64,000 bases of DNA from Allobrachymonas chironomi DSM 19884 (lineage in GTDB: Bacteria > Pseudomonadota > Gammaproteobacteria > Burkholderiales > Burkholderiaceae_C). Below are positions 1 through 8,638 of this stretch, in pieces; position 1 is the stretch's first letter, and each line of letters begins with the position of its first letter. The stretch spans positions 44,550-108,549 of the forward strand of contig NZ_KB894772.1 in assembly GCF_000374625.1 (NCBI RefSeq), read 5' to 3'. The notes below the pieces were generated by a model. It was given only the letters and a program-made list of their open reading frames with translations, was not told the DNA's origin and searched no databases. The translations under genes were made by a program, and so were the position numbers.

Positions 1-875
1 TCGACGGCGACGAAGTCGCCAAAGCGCATGGTCAGCCCCTCGGCTTCGATGGCGATATCGTCCGCGCCGTCCTCAGGCAGAGGCGGAATGACAACCGCTT
101 GGTGTCCGCGCTTTTTCTCTTCCGGGAGCAGGCGGATGAATGCCTCTTCCAGGTTCGGGCTGTTTGTTGTCTCCAGCAATTCCTTCGGCGTACCGGTGGC
201 GAGGACCTTGCCGTCGTCGATGGCGGCGAGCCAGTCGAAGCGCTGTGCCTCATCCATGTAGGCGGTAGCCACGATCACGCTCATGCCGGGGCGGTCGGCG
301 CGGATGCGTTCGATCAGATCCCAGAACTGTGCGCGCGCCAGCGGATCCACGCCGGTCGTCGGTTCATCGAGAATCAGGAAATCCGGGTCGTGAATCAGCG
401 CGCAGCACAAGCCCAGCTTCTGCTTCATGCCCCCGGAGAGCTTGCCTGCCGGACGTGCTAGGAATTTGAACAGGCCCGTGGCCTGGGTCAGCTCATCGAT
501 GCGCTGGCGGCGCTCGGGCGCGTCATGGCCGAACAGCCGCGCGAAGAATTGCAGATTCTCCTCGACCGAGAGCGTCGGATACAGGTTCTTGCCCAACCCC
601 TGCGGCATGTAGGCGATGCGCGGGCACACCAGCTTGCGGTGGGCCTTGCTGGCCATGTCGCCACCGAGCACCTCGACCGTGCCTTCCTGGATGATGCGCA
701 CACCGGCCAGCAACGAGAGCAGGCTGGACTTACCCACGCCGTCGGGGCCGATCAGACCGACCATCCGTCCAGCGGGGATGTCCAGGTCAATGCCATCCAA
801 GGCAATGACGTCGCGGTAGCGCAGTCTTACCTGGCGGACACTTGCAACGGTCGCGAGCTGCGCGCTGTGGCTCAT
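1..875 (-). CDS. RbbA-type ABC transporter ATPase (partial, runs off the left edge)
   Basis: The visible part is the N-terminal ~291 residues of an ABC protein. It has Walker A (GPDGVGKSS, about residue 40), the signature LSGGMKQKL and Walker [14 protein letters not shown]. At the window edge a second ATPase domain begins ([13 protein letters not shown]), so the protein is a tandem-ATPase fusion like E. coli RbbA/YhiH, which also carries a C-terminal permease. The ATG lies 3 nt after the stop of the HlyD-family gene, so the two are co-translated. Neighbours (adaptor, outer-membrane factor) point to a tripartite export system in the inner membrane. The substrate is unknown. The family call is strong; the permease part is inferred because it is outside the window. 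Confidence 0.85.
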   Translation of the reverse strand, partial: MSHSAQLATVASVRQVRLRYRDVIALDGIDLDIPAGRMVGLIGPDGVGKSSLLSLLAGVRIIQEGTVEVLGGDMASKAHRKLVCPRIAYMPQGLGKNLYPTLSVEENLQFFARLFGHDAPERRQRIDELTQATGLFKFLARPAGKLSGGMKQKLGLCCALIHDPDFLILDEPTTGVDPLARAQFWDLIERIRADRPGMSVIVATAYMDEAQRFDWLAAIDDGKVLATGTPKELLETTNSPNLEEAFIRLLPEEKKRGHQAVVIPPLPEDGADDIAIEAEGLTMRFGDFVAV

Positions 876-878
876 ACC

Positions 879-1958
879 TTACTCCGGCACACGAACGGAG
901 AGGTTCTGAGGCCACTCGGCCTTGGCGTCGAGCTTGACCCAGGCTACGCCGGGCAGACCGGTCTTGACCTGGTTCAGGTGCTTACGCAGCAGCTCCTGCG
1001 AGATCTGTGCGCGCACGCGAAACATCAGCTTTTGTCGCTCACTGGCGGTTTCCACCGTCTTGGGGGTGAACTGCGCTGCGCTGGCGACGAAGGAAACGGT
1101 GGCTGGAATCACATACTCGGGCGCGGCATCCAGAATGATGCGAACCTCCGAACCCAGCGCAACGCGGCCGGCCACGGTTTCGGGCAGGAAGAAGGTGATG
1201 TACACGTCCGACAGATCAAGGAGGTTCAAGACACGTCCGCCCGCTCCAAGCACCTCGCCGGGTTGCGCGACACGCACCTGAACCCGTCCGTCGCGCGGAG
1301 ACCGCAGTTCGCTGTCGCGGATGTCGGCTTCGATGCGGCTGATACTGGCCGTAGCGGCGGACACGCTGGACTGCGCGCCGACAAGCTGCGCCCTGGCGGC
1401 TTCGACCGCGGCGCGGGCAGCGGCGGCCTGTGCCTTGCTGGCCGCGAGGGTCGCCTGGGCGCCCCGTACGCGCGCCCGGTCATCGTCCAGTTCCTGGATC
1501 GAGGCGGCTCCCTCACTCGACAGCGTGCTGGAGCGTGTCAGGCGCCGTTGCGCGGCGTCCAGTTCCGACTCGCGCTGACCAACCAGAGCCAAGGCGGCAG
1601 TCACGTCGGCTTCACGCAGCGCCACCTGTGCCTGCGCCGCGGTCACCGAATGCTCAGCCTGCTGACGCATGGCCAGGGCCTCGTCGCGCTGCGCTTCCAG
1701 CGTTTCCAGCCGCATCTTGGCCAGTGGCTGGCCGGCTGTGACGAAATCGCCTTCACGCACCAGGATGTCTTCGATGCGGCCGGGAAGTTTGGTGGCCACG
1801 TCGATCTCGGTGGCTTCGATGCGGCCATTGCCGTTGACGAATCCTTCGCCCGGGCCGCTGTCGGTAAACCTCGTCCAGCTCCACCAGGCCAGCGCGGCAA
1901 CAACCGCTGCAGCGAAAGCGACCAGGAGTTTTTTCTTGAGAGAGGGGGAGACAGTCAT
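879..1958 (-). CDS. HlyD/membrane-fusion protein, periplasmic adaptor (YhiI-like)
   Basis: 359 residues. A short cytoplasmic start ([10 protein letters not shown]) and one membrane segment (about residues 11-27) are followed by a biotinyl-lipoyl-like half ([18 protein letters not shown]), a long alanine-rich coiled coil (about 85-205), and the second lipoyl half with a beta-barrel region ([17 protein letters not shown]). This is the standard HlyD layout. It would bridge the inner-membrane ABC pump and the outer-membrane factor. It starts 14 nt after the outer-membrane factor gene and ends 3 nt before the ABC gene, so the three form one operon, as yhiI-rbbA do in E. coli. Confidence 0.88.
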   Translation of the reverse strand: MTVSPSLKKKLLVAFAAAVVAALAWWSWTRFTDSGPGEGFVNGNGRIEATEIDVATKLPGRIEDILVREGDFVTAGQPLAKMRLETLEAQRDEALAMRQQAEHSVTAAQAQVALREADVTAALALVGQRESELDAAQRRLTRSSTLSSEGAASIQELDDDRARVRGAQATLAASKAQAAAARAAVEAARAQLVGAQSSVSAATASISRIEADIRDSELRSPRDGRVQVRVAQPGEVLGAGGRVLNLLDLSDVYITFFLPETVAGRVALGSEVRIILDAAPEYVIPATVSFVASAAQFTPKTVETASERQKLMFRVRAQISQELLRKHLNQVKTGLPGVAWVKLDAKAEWPQNLSVRVPE

Positions 1959-1972
1959 GGGTTCGGCGTGCC

Positions 1973-3460
1973 TTAACGGGTTGATGGGGTGGAAGCGGGA
2001 GTCGAGGCCGCACCCTGTGCCTCGCCGGCTGCGGCGAGGGTGCCGCCGCCGAGCGCGGCATACAGCGCCACCTGGCTGGACAGCAGCGCGCGGCGCGCCT
2101 GTACCAGTTGTTGCTGGGCTCCCAGCAGATCGCGTTGGGCATCCAGCACTTCCAAGAAGGCGGCCGAGCCGTTGTCGTAGCGCAACTTGGCCAGGCGTGC
2201 GCGTTCGCTTTGCGCTTCCAGGTTGGCTCTCTGGATCGTCAACTGCTCAGCCAGCCAGTGCTTTGCGCTCAGCGCATCGGCCACCTCGCGGAAGGCCGTT
2301 TGAATGGTTTTTTCGTATCCGGCGACGGCGATGTCGCGGCGCACTTCGCTCAGCTCCAGATTGGCGCGGCGGCGCCCGCCATCGAAGATGGGCAGCGACA
2401 GGGTGGGCATGAAGGTCCAGGCACGACTGCCGGAATCGAACAAGCCATTCAAGTCGGAGCTGGCCGTGCCGAAGCTGCCGGTCAGCGCAATGCGCGGCAA
2501 AAACGCCGCGCGGGCCGCGCCGATGTGGGCATTGCTGGCACGCAATTGGTGTTCGGCGGAAATGATGTCCGGGCGACTGACCAGCAGCTCCGAAGGCAGA
2601 CCGGCCCGCAGCTCAGCCAGAACCGTCGTTTCATCGAAGGGTGCCTTGGCGGGCAGCGGGCCGGGATCAGCGCCTACCAGCAGTGCCAGGGCGTGCAGTT
2701 GCGTGGTGCGAGCCTGCTCAAGCTGCGTCAGCAGCGCCTGAGCTTGGTTCAGCAGGGTCTGGACCTGTGTGAGATCCAGCTTCGAGGTCGAGCCGACTTC
2801 GACGCGGCGCCGGAAAATGCGATAGGACTCCTCGCGGGTGGTCACGGTTTGCCGTGCGATCGCCACGCGTTCGTCGATCTCGCGCAGGCCAAGATAGCCG
2901 TCTGCCACCTGGGCGATCAGCGCCAAATGGACGGCCTGGCGAGCCGCGTCGGAAGCCAGCCAAGTTTGCAGGGCGGCGTCTTCCAGGTTGCGGATCCGAC
3001 CCCACAGATCCAGTTCCCAGGTGGTCAAACCCACCTCGGCCCGGTACTCGCCGCCCACCTGCGATCGGCCCGACATGTTCAGGTCGCCAGGGACCCGCGC
3101 GCGTCCACCTTGGGCGCCCACGCCCATGGCAGGAAAACGATCCGAGCGCTGAATGCGGAATGTGGCGCTGGCTTCCTCGACGCGCAGCGCGGCCACGCGC
3201 AGGTCGCGGTTGTTTTCCAGCGCAGTCTCGATGAGGCGTTGCAGCAGGGGGTCGGTGAAGTACGCCTGCCAGGCAAGCTCTCCCGCGTGGGCGCCGTCGG
3301 TGCCTGATCCAAGATGCGCGGGCCAGGCTTCGGGCACGGGCAATGGCGGGGTGTCTGGCGCCGGAGCGAGCGACATGCAGCCGGTCAAGACGACGGCGCT
3401 CAGGGCCAACGAGGCAGCGCGCAATCTGAACGCAGGAAACAACGGGGAAGTTGGGAGCAT
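1973..3460 (-). CDS. Outer-membrane efflux lipoprotein, OprM/NodT family
   Basis: About 495 residues. The signal sequence ends in a lipobox (VVLTGC), giving a lipid-anchored N-terminus. Two internal repeats typical of OEP/TolC-family channels follow (for example [31 protein letters not shown]). It forms the outer-membrane channel for the adaptor and ABC pump encoded next. I chose the ATG at 3460 because a GGA lies 8 nt before it; an in-frame GTG at 3466 has poorer spacing. It is the first gene of the operon, with a divergent TetR gene and an operator in the gap behind it. Confidence 0.88.
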   Translation of the reverse strand: MLPTSPLFPAFRLRAASLALSAVVLTGCMSLAPAPDTPPLPVPEAWPAHLGSGTDGAHAGELAWQAYFTDPLLQRLIETALENNRDLRVAALRVEEASATFRIQRSDRFPAMGVGAQGGRARVPGDLNMSGRSQVGGEYRAEVGLTTWELDLWGRIRNLEDAALQTWLASDAARQAVHLALIAQVADGYLGLREIDERVAIARQTVTTREESYRIFRRRVEVGSTSKLDLTQVQTLLNQAQALLTQLEQARTTQLHALALLVGADPGPLPAKAPFDETTVLAELRAGLPSELLVSRPDIISAEHQLRASNAHIGAARAAFLPRIALTGSFGTASSDLNGLFDSGSRAWTFMPTLSLPIFDGGRRRANLELSEVRRDIAVAGYEKTIQTAFREVADALSAKHWLAEQLTIQRANLEAQSERARLAKLRYDNGSAAFLEVLDAQRDLLGAQQQLVQARRALLSSQVALYAALGGGTLAAAGEAQGAASTPASTPSTR

Positions 3461-3720
3461 GGTCACGTTCCGTACAGGTATCGGGCTGAAGAGGGTCTGG
3501 TCGCAGAGGAGGGAATGGCTGCCACCCGCGCAATGCGGGGTTCGTGGCTGGTGTCCGCAAGCCCTACTTTCTTGCTTGCAAGTGCTGTCAAGCCCACTTC
3601 ATCTCCTTGTTGATATGTGCATCCCCGTGTTCCCCGGCTGGTTGATAGGGCGCTCTTCCTGTGTCGTAACCCGATGTGCCGGGTTCACTCGCGCCCTGTG
3701 TTGATCTGCATTGTGAAATC

Positions 3721-3750
3721 TGAAAACAAACGACTGGACGGTTGTTTTCA
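3721..3750. promoter_or_regulatory. Palindromic operator for the divergent TetR regulator (predicted)
   Basis: Perfect 9-bp inverted arms TGAAAACAA and TTGTTTTCA are separated by 12 bp. The site begins right after the -10 of the minus-strand efflux promoter, so a bound repressor would cover the start site. Being next to a divergent tetR is the usual arrangement for autoregulated efflux control. The binding partner is inferred. The rest of the 3461-3911 gap shows no convincing gene. Confidence 0.72.
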
Positions 3751-3778
3751 ATTATACGTTGCAATCCAAGAACCGCAA
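3751..3778 (-). promoter_or_regulatory. Sigma-70-like promoter of the efflux operon
   Basis: On the minus strand a TTGCGG -35 (3778-3773) and a consensus TATAAT -10 (3756-3751) are separated by 16 bp. The operator at 3721-3750 abuts the -10. The distance to the first gene is about 280 nt, which leaves a long leader. Confidence 0.65.
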
Positions 3779-3911
3779 TCAGCGGGCTCGTCGGTCATTG
3801 ACGCAGGTCAATTCGAGCTGCCGGCTTGGGTTCAAGGAAGGCCCTGATTCTTGGTAGAGCCGGTGACAGGCCCATGGGAACACCCCTCAGATCTTTGAAC
3901 AGAGCCTTTGA

Positions 3912-4550
3912 ATGCCACCCAATAAAGATGACGCGCCAGACAACAAGCGCCGCTACCTGTCCTCTGCCGCCAGGAAAGAGGAAATACTCGACGCGGCCCT
4001 GGTCGAATTCGCGGATCGGACATACAACGCAGTGTCGATGGAGCGCCTGGCGGAATGCGCGGGCTTGTCCAAGGCTGGCATCTATGCCCACTTCAAAAGC
4101 AAGGAAGAAATTTTTCACGCCTTGCTCGAACGTACGACGAAGCAGATTTGTGATTTCCAGGGCTGGCTCCCGGATGAGGATCTGACGTTGCCAGAGCTGG
4201 TAGATGTCTACCTGGATCGCCTGTACGCGACCTTCAGCTCCCCTGCCACGATGTCGATCTACCGGCTGCTTCTGGCCGAAAGCGCCCGAACTCCAGAGCT
4301 GGTGCAGCGTTGGCACAACGAAGTTGCGCTCGGGCTGAAAGAGCGGGCGCAGACCATCATCCACCGCAACATACGCCGAGGCGTCATTCGCCCAGGCGTC
4401 TTGACCGAACACTTCTTCCCGTTGGCGCTCGCGCCCGCAGTGCTGTGGCTGAGTTCCTCGATGCTGTCCAAGGGGAATCCTTCCATCTCGCTGGTGCAGT
4501 TACGGGATGCGCACCGGCAACTGTTGCTTGAGCTTTTGCAGCCTCAATGA
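3912..4550 (+). CDS. TetR/AcrR-family transcriptional regulator
   Basis: 212 residues. The N-terminal helix-turn-helix is plain (KEEILDAALVEFADRTYNAVSMERLAECAGLSKAGIYAHFKSKEE would be its span, about residues 22-66), followed by a helical ligand-binding domain. It probably represses the divergent efflux operon and itself through the inverted repeat at 3721-3750. The start has a weak ribosome binding site. Its stop overlaps the next start by 4 nt (ATGA), so it is the first gene of a three-gene plus-strand operon. Confidence 0.88.
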   Translation: MPPNKDDAPDNKRRYLSSAARKEEILDAALVEFADRTYNAVSMERLAECAGLSKAGIYAHFKSKEEIFHALLERTTKQICDFQGWLPDEDLTLPELVDVYLDRLYATFSSPATMSIYRLLLAESARTPELVQRWHNEVALGLKERAQTIIHRNIRRGVIRPGVLTEHFFPLALAPAVLWLSSSMLSKGNPSISLVQLRDAHRQLLLELLQPQ

Positions 4551-5593
4551 GCGGAGTGATGCACAGAGTCCTGCGCGCCCTTGCAGGCTTGGCGATCGGC
4601 TTTGTGGTACTGCTGCTGACTGTGTGGGGTGCGCTGGCTCTGTGGCATCAGATGCCGGGACCTTCGGTGGTGCGATGGTTTGTCATTGCCATGTGGTCCA
4701 CATTGGGTGTGACCGTTGTCTTGTCGCGGGCGGGCTTGCTTGGGCGGCGCAATCGCAACATCGCCGGATTCGCATTTGTGATCGCAGCCGCCTCCCTGCT
4801 CATGTGGTGGGGGACGCTGCAGCCGTCACACCAGCGTGTATGGGCTGACGATGTCGCTCAGTTGCTGGAGGCCAGGATCGACGGCAACCATGTTCACCTG
4901 AATAATGTGCGCAACTTCCAGTGGCGCAGCGAAACCGACTACACCCCGCAGTGGGAGAGCCGCACATACGACCTGGATCGTCTGCGCAGCGCCGACTTGG
5001 TGCTTTCCTACTGGATGGGGCCGCACATCGCCCACACCCTGGTGTCGTTCGGCTTCGATGGCGGTGAACGCGTGGTGTTCTCGCTGGAAATTCGCAAGGA
5101 ACGCCATGAGTCCTTCTCGGCGGTAGGAGGATTCTTCCGTCAGTTCGAGCAGATCCTGGTAGCCGCCGATGAGCGAGACATTGTGCGTACGCGCAGCAAC
5201 GCGCGAGGCGAAGATGTTTATCTCTATCGCTTGCAGATGAATCAGGCGAGTGCCCGCGCGTTGTTTCTGGAGTATCTGAACGCGGCCAATGAACTGCGGC
5301 AGAAACCGCGCTTTTACAACACGTTAACCAGTAACTGCACGACCATCGTATTCGAGCTGGCCCGGGTCATTGCGCCCGCATTGCCAATGGACTATCGCCT
5401 GCTGCTGTCTGGATATTTTGCGCGGTACGTCTACGACCTGCATGGATTGACGCCTGGCTATCGTTACGATGAATTGCAGGCACTGGGGCATATCAACGAA
5501 CGTGCCCTTGCTTCCGATGTGTCAGAGGATGACTTCTCGATGTCGATTCGACAAGGCGTGCCAGGCATCCCTGCCAACGAGGTGAATCCATGA
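4547..5593 (+). CDS. DUF4105 (Lnb N-terminal-like) membrane protein
   Basis: 348 residues. Three hydrophobic segments fill the first ~90 residues. A periplasmic DUF4105-type domain follows, with the family's conserved features (FGFDGGERVVFSLEIRKE and the TSNCTTIVFELAR stretch with a conserved Cys). The family is uncharacterised; an Lnb-like papain-type peptidase or amidase fold has been suggested for it. It overlaps tetR and the following lipase gene by 4 nt each, so the three are translationally coupled and may act on the same envelope substrate. Confidence 0.78.
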   Translation: MSGVMHRVLRALAGLAIGFVVLLLTVWGALALWHQMPGPSVVRWFVIAMWSTLGVTVVLSRAGLLGRRNRNIAGFAFVIAAASLLMWWGTLQPSHQRVWADDVAQLLEARIDGNHVHLNNVRNFQWRSETDYTPQWESRTYDLDRLRSADLVLSYWMGPHIAHTLVSFGFDGGERVVFSLEIRKERHESFSAVGGFFRQFEQILVAADERDIVRTRSNARGEDVYLYRLQMNQASARALFLEYLNAANELRQKPRFYNTLTSNCTTIVFELARVIAPALPMDYRLLLSGYFARYVYDLHGLTPGYRYDELQALGHINERALASDVSEDDFSMSIRQGVPGIPANEVNP

Positions 5594-7530
5594 GGTTCCC
5601 GCAGGCCTGCCTTCTCATTGCATGCGCCGCTCTTGCTCCGCTGCTGCTGGGGGGCTGCTCGATCCTGCGCGAGTTCGGCCCAGTGGTTGAAGTTCATACG
5701 CTACCTGCCAGGGAGGCCATCGAACTCAAGCGCGGCGACATCCTGACACGTGGCAAGCTCAGCGATGCGACTGTCCAGACCATCAGGGTGGCGGCATTGG
5801 ATGAGCAGGCATGCGCAAAGCCGATCTCCTCGGAGTGCGCGGAGGCCTTGGCTACCGTGACGGGGGTCGCCACGGATAGACGCCTGGCTGCACTGTCCGA
5901 ACTATGGCTGGCGCAGGCTCAGGCCATGAAGCCCGGCTCAGCGCAGCAAGCCGCCTGGCTTGAGACGATTCGCTATGCCTATGCTTATCTGTTCCTTGGT
6001 GACCATACTCCGGGAGAGCGGGCCTTCGAGGATCGCCAGACCCAAGTGCGGGATTGGTATAACTATGCCGTCGAGCATGCGGCCACCGGCATGTTCGAAG
6101 TTCGGCAACAAATGCCGACGCAGTTGCCCGACCAGACCAGTTGGAACATTGCAGGCTGGGAACTGAAGCTGGATATGCGCGGCGCGCGCTTACCGGGCAG
6201 TACGGCGGTGCCAGCCGAACTCCTGCCAGCCTCGTCCCTGTCTTTCCGTGGATTGCGTAGCCTCTACCGGCGCGACGGCTTTGGCGCCGAGCTTGTGGCG
6301 GTCATTCCGGACGAGTCCCTGAGCGCCGCCCCAACTCGGGGTGGTCGCCCAGCGGCAAAACATGATCAGCAACCGCTGCCCTGGAGCGAGATGCCCGCGC
6401 CGTCCATGACGGTTCTGCTGCATCCCGACGGAGACAACTTGGACAGCGTGCTGCATGCTCGTACAGCCCGTCTGACGGTGCATGACCCCTATGTGGAATC
6501 GGCCATTATGCTGCGCGGCCAACGTGTGCCGCTGGCGGCCAATTTCACGGCCGGCTATGGCGTATGGCTGGCCCGTGCCAATTTCAACCGCCAGTCGCTG
6601 CGCAGCCTGCTCGGGCGCGAGGGTGGCATCGACCGCCCGCACGTCTACTTGATGCAGCCCTACGATCCGAACAGGCGGATCATCGTCATGCTGCACGGAC
6701 TGGCCAGCAGCCCTGAAGCCTGGGTGGAACTCGCCAACGAAATCCTGGGCGATGAGGCCCTGCGCCAGCATTACCAGATCTGGCAGGTCTACTACCCGAC
6801 CAACATGCCAGTCGCGTTGAACCACGCCATGATTCGCAGGGCGCTCGGGGATACGCTGACGCATTTCGACCCATCCGGCCAAGCGCCGGCGTCGTCCGAC
6901 CTCGTGCTGGTGGGGCATAGCATGGGCGGGGTCATCGCGCGGTTGATGGTGTCGTCAACCGATCAATCGCTGGTGCAATTGGCTGCGGATCACAGTCGGT
7001 TGACGCCGCAGCAGATCAGGCGCATTGATCCCATGTTGCGCTTCGAGCCCTTCCCGAATGTCAGCAGTGCCATCTTCATCGCGGCGCCTCATCGGGGCAC
7101 ATCGGTCGCGGGTGGACGCCTGGGGCGCTGGATGGCGGGATTTATCCGCTTTCCCATTACGGTGCTCGAAGAACTCGCCCATACACTGGCACCCAATGCG
7201 GCCGCCAGCAGCCGTGAAAGCCTGGCAACCATTCCCAATAGCGTGAACAATCTCGACGAAAACGATCCGTTCGTGCGTACGGCGGCGGGCTTTCCCATCT
7301 CATCCCAGGTGCGCTATCACTCGATCGTGGCCCAAGCCAATTCCGAAGTGGCCCTCGATGATTCCGATGACGGTCTTGTGCCTTATCGCAGCGCACATCT
7401 TCCCGGCGCACAGTCCGAGAAAGTCATTATTTCGGGGCACAGCGTGCAACAGAGCGCGGCCGCGATACTGGAGATCCAGCGTATTCTGAGAGAGGACATG
7501 GCTCTGCGGGAAGCGCATTTACAGCCATAG
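5590..7530 (+). CDS. Large lipase/esterase-like lipoprotein, alpha/beta hydrolase
   Basis: 646 residues. The N-terminus is a lipoprotein signal (PLLLGGCS lipobox). The C-terminal half is an alpha/beta hydrolase with an oxyanion region (VMLHGLASSPEAW), a nucleophile elbow GHSMGG (Ser at about 444), a likely acid in DDSDDGLVP and a catalytic His in ISGHSVQ. The N-terminal ~300 residues are unique and have no recognised fold. It is predicted to be anchored in the envelope and to hydrolyse lipids or esters; the substrate is unknown. It is the last gene of the tetR operon. Confidence 0.82.
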   Translation: MRFPQACLLIACAALAPLLLGGCSILREFGPVVEVHTLPAREAIELKRGDILTRGKLSDATVQTIRVAALDEQACAKPISSECAEALATVTGVATDRRLAALSELWLAQAQAMKPGSAQQAAWLETIRYAYAYLFLGDHTPGERAFEDRQTQVRDWYNYAVEHAATGMFEVRQQMPTQLPDQTSWNIAGWELKLDMRGARLPGSTAVPAELLPASSLSFRGLRSLYRRDGFGAELVAVIPDESLSAAPTRGGRPAAKHDQQPLPWSEMPAPSMTVLLHPDGDNLDSVLHARTARLTVHDPYVESAIMLRGQRVPLAANFTAGYGVWLARANFNRQSLRSLLGREGGIDRPHVYLMQPYDPNRRIIVMLHGLASSPEAWVELANEILGDEALRQHYQIWQVYYPTNMPVALNHAMIRRALGDTLTHFDPSGQAPASSDLVLVGHSMGGVIARLMVSSTDQSLVQLAADHSRLTPQQIRRIDPMLRFEPFPNVSSAIFIAAPHRGTSVAGGRLGRWMAGFIRFPITVLEELAHTLAPNAAASSRESLATIPNSVNNLDENDPFVRTAAGFPISSQVRYHSIVAQANSEVALDDSDDGLVPYRSAHLPGAQSEKVIISGHSVQQSAAAILEIQRILREDMALREAHLQP

Positions 7531-7546
7531 ACAACTGCCATCTGCT

Positions 7547-7792
7547 GTGCGCGGCCGAGCTGATTTCGGATTTCGTATGGGCGTAATGCATTCATCTGAA
7601 TGCGCAAAGAGCATCAGACTTACTGTTGCCCGCTCGACGCTGGCACAGTGGGTCGGTGCGTGCGGCGCGCAACTGCAGCCGATGGTAAAGGCGCTGGATG
7701 ACGAACTGCGTCGCCACGTGGTGCTGCACGCCCACGAGACGCCGATGCTCAAGCCCAAGCATCTTGGCGACGGCAAGGCGTACCCAACGTGA
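7547..7792 (+). pseudogene. IS66-family transposase (TnpC) remnant
   Basis: Residues VARSTLAQWVGACGAQLQP and HVVLHAHETPMLKP match the middle of IS66 TnpC, where the family has a DET catalytic motif; here the reading is HETP after HA. Only about 55 residues of the ~500-residue enzyme remain. No start context, terminal repeats or partner genes are visible. It is a scar inside the 7531-8638 region between the cargo operon and the relaxase gene. Confidence 0.6.
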
Positions 7793-8058
7793 TCCGCCGT
7801 CTGGCGGCGACCCAGCCCATGCTCGACAAGATCGTCGGCCACCAACGCCACATCGCTCAGGCCTACGGCATATCGATGGAGCATGCGCGCTGGCTGTTGA
7901 CCACCGTGGCGTTCCACTGCCTTGCCGTGGCCGACACGGTGTACTCGGTCGCCGAACGGGAACCCGTCGTGGATGCAGACCGTGCGACGGAGGAAGCCGA
8001 GATGGAGGCCGAACTCAACAGGGCATGCACGCACTCATTGTTGGCATGCTGGCCTTGA
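7789..8058 (+). CDS. Small hypothetical protein, helical, acidic C-terminus
   Basis: 89 residues with a balanced composition (HIAQAYGISMEHARWLLTTVAFHCLAVADTVYSV) and an acidic tail rich in Glu and Ala. I recognise no domain. It lies between an IS66 fragment and a broken ATPase gene, so it may be a fragment itself. The ATG has no clear ribosome binding site. Confidence 0.3.
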   Translation: MIRRLAATQPMLDKIVGHQRHIAQAYGISMEHARWLLTTVAFHCLAVADTVYSVAEREPVVDADRATEEAEMEAELNRACTHSLLACWP

Positions 8059-8105
8059 TGGATGCTGATGGCCTTTCAGGAGATAGTTGATCGTCGTTCT
8101 CGTTT

Positions 8106-8588
8106 GTGGGGGTTGAATGGAAATCCAGGGATGCCGTAATTGAGGAGCCTGGACGGCGTATCGTTCAGGAACAAACACGCACGGGCGGCCAGGCCCTGCC
8201 GTGGCTCGACATGACGGCCTTCCTGCGCGGGGCCATCGACCTTGCGCTAGACAACCATGCCAATGCGCCACGCAGCAATACGCAATGGGTGTTCTTCGAC
8301 CGTGGCCTGATCGACGCGGCGGCAGCACCCCAGGCACTGGACGGCACTACTATTCTGGACACGATTGCCCAGTCGCATCGCTACCACTCGCGCATCTTTC
8401 TGGCCACGCCGTGGCCTGAAATCTATGTGCAGGACGAAGAACGCCGTCACAGCATGGATGAAGCGCGGGCTGAATTCGAGCGGCTTCAGCGCACCTATCC
8501 AGCGCTGGGCTATGCGGTATCGCGGTTGCCCAAGATCAGAGTGGCGCAACGCGCTGACTTTGTGCTGGACACCTTGGCTAGCCGCTAA
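8106..8588 (+). pseudogene. AAA_28-like ATPase, 5'-truncated
   Basis: The reading frame encodes the body of a small P-loop NTPase of the kind starting with a GGPGAGKT loop. It keeps a VIEEPGRRIVQEQ stretch, FFDRGLID (Walker-B-like) and the end of the domain. The first ~25 residues, including Walker A, are absent, and a stop lies 18 nt upstream in frame. The only start is a GTG with no ribosome binding site. I read it as a 5'-deleted gene next to an IS remnant. Confidence 0.6.
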
Positions 8589-8638
8589 CCTACCAAGGCG
8601 AACTCTACCGTATCTCACCGCCACGTAGGACTCCATGC

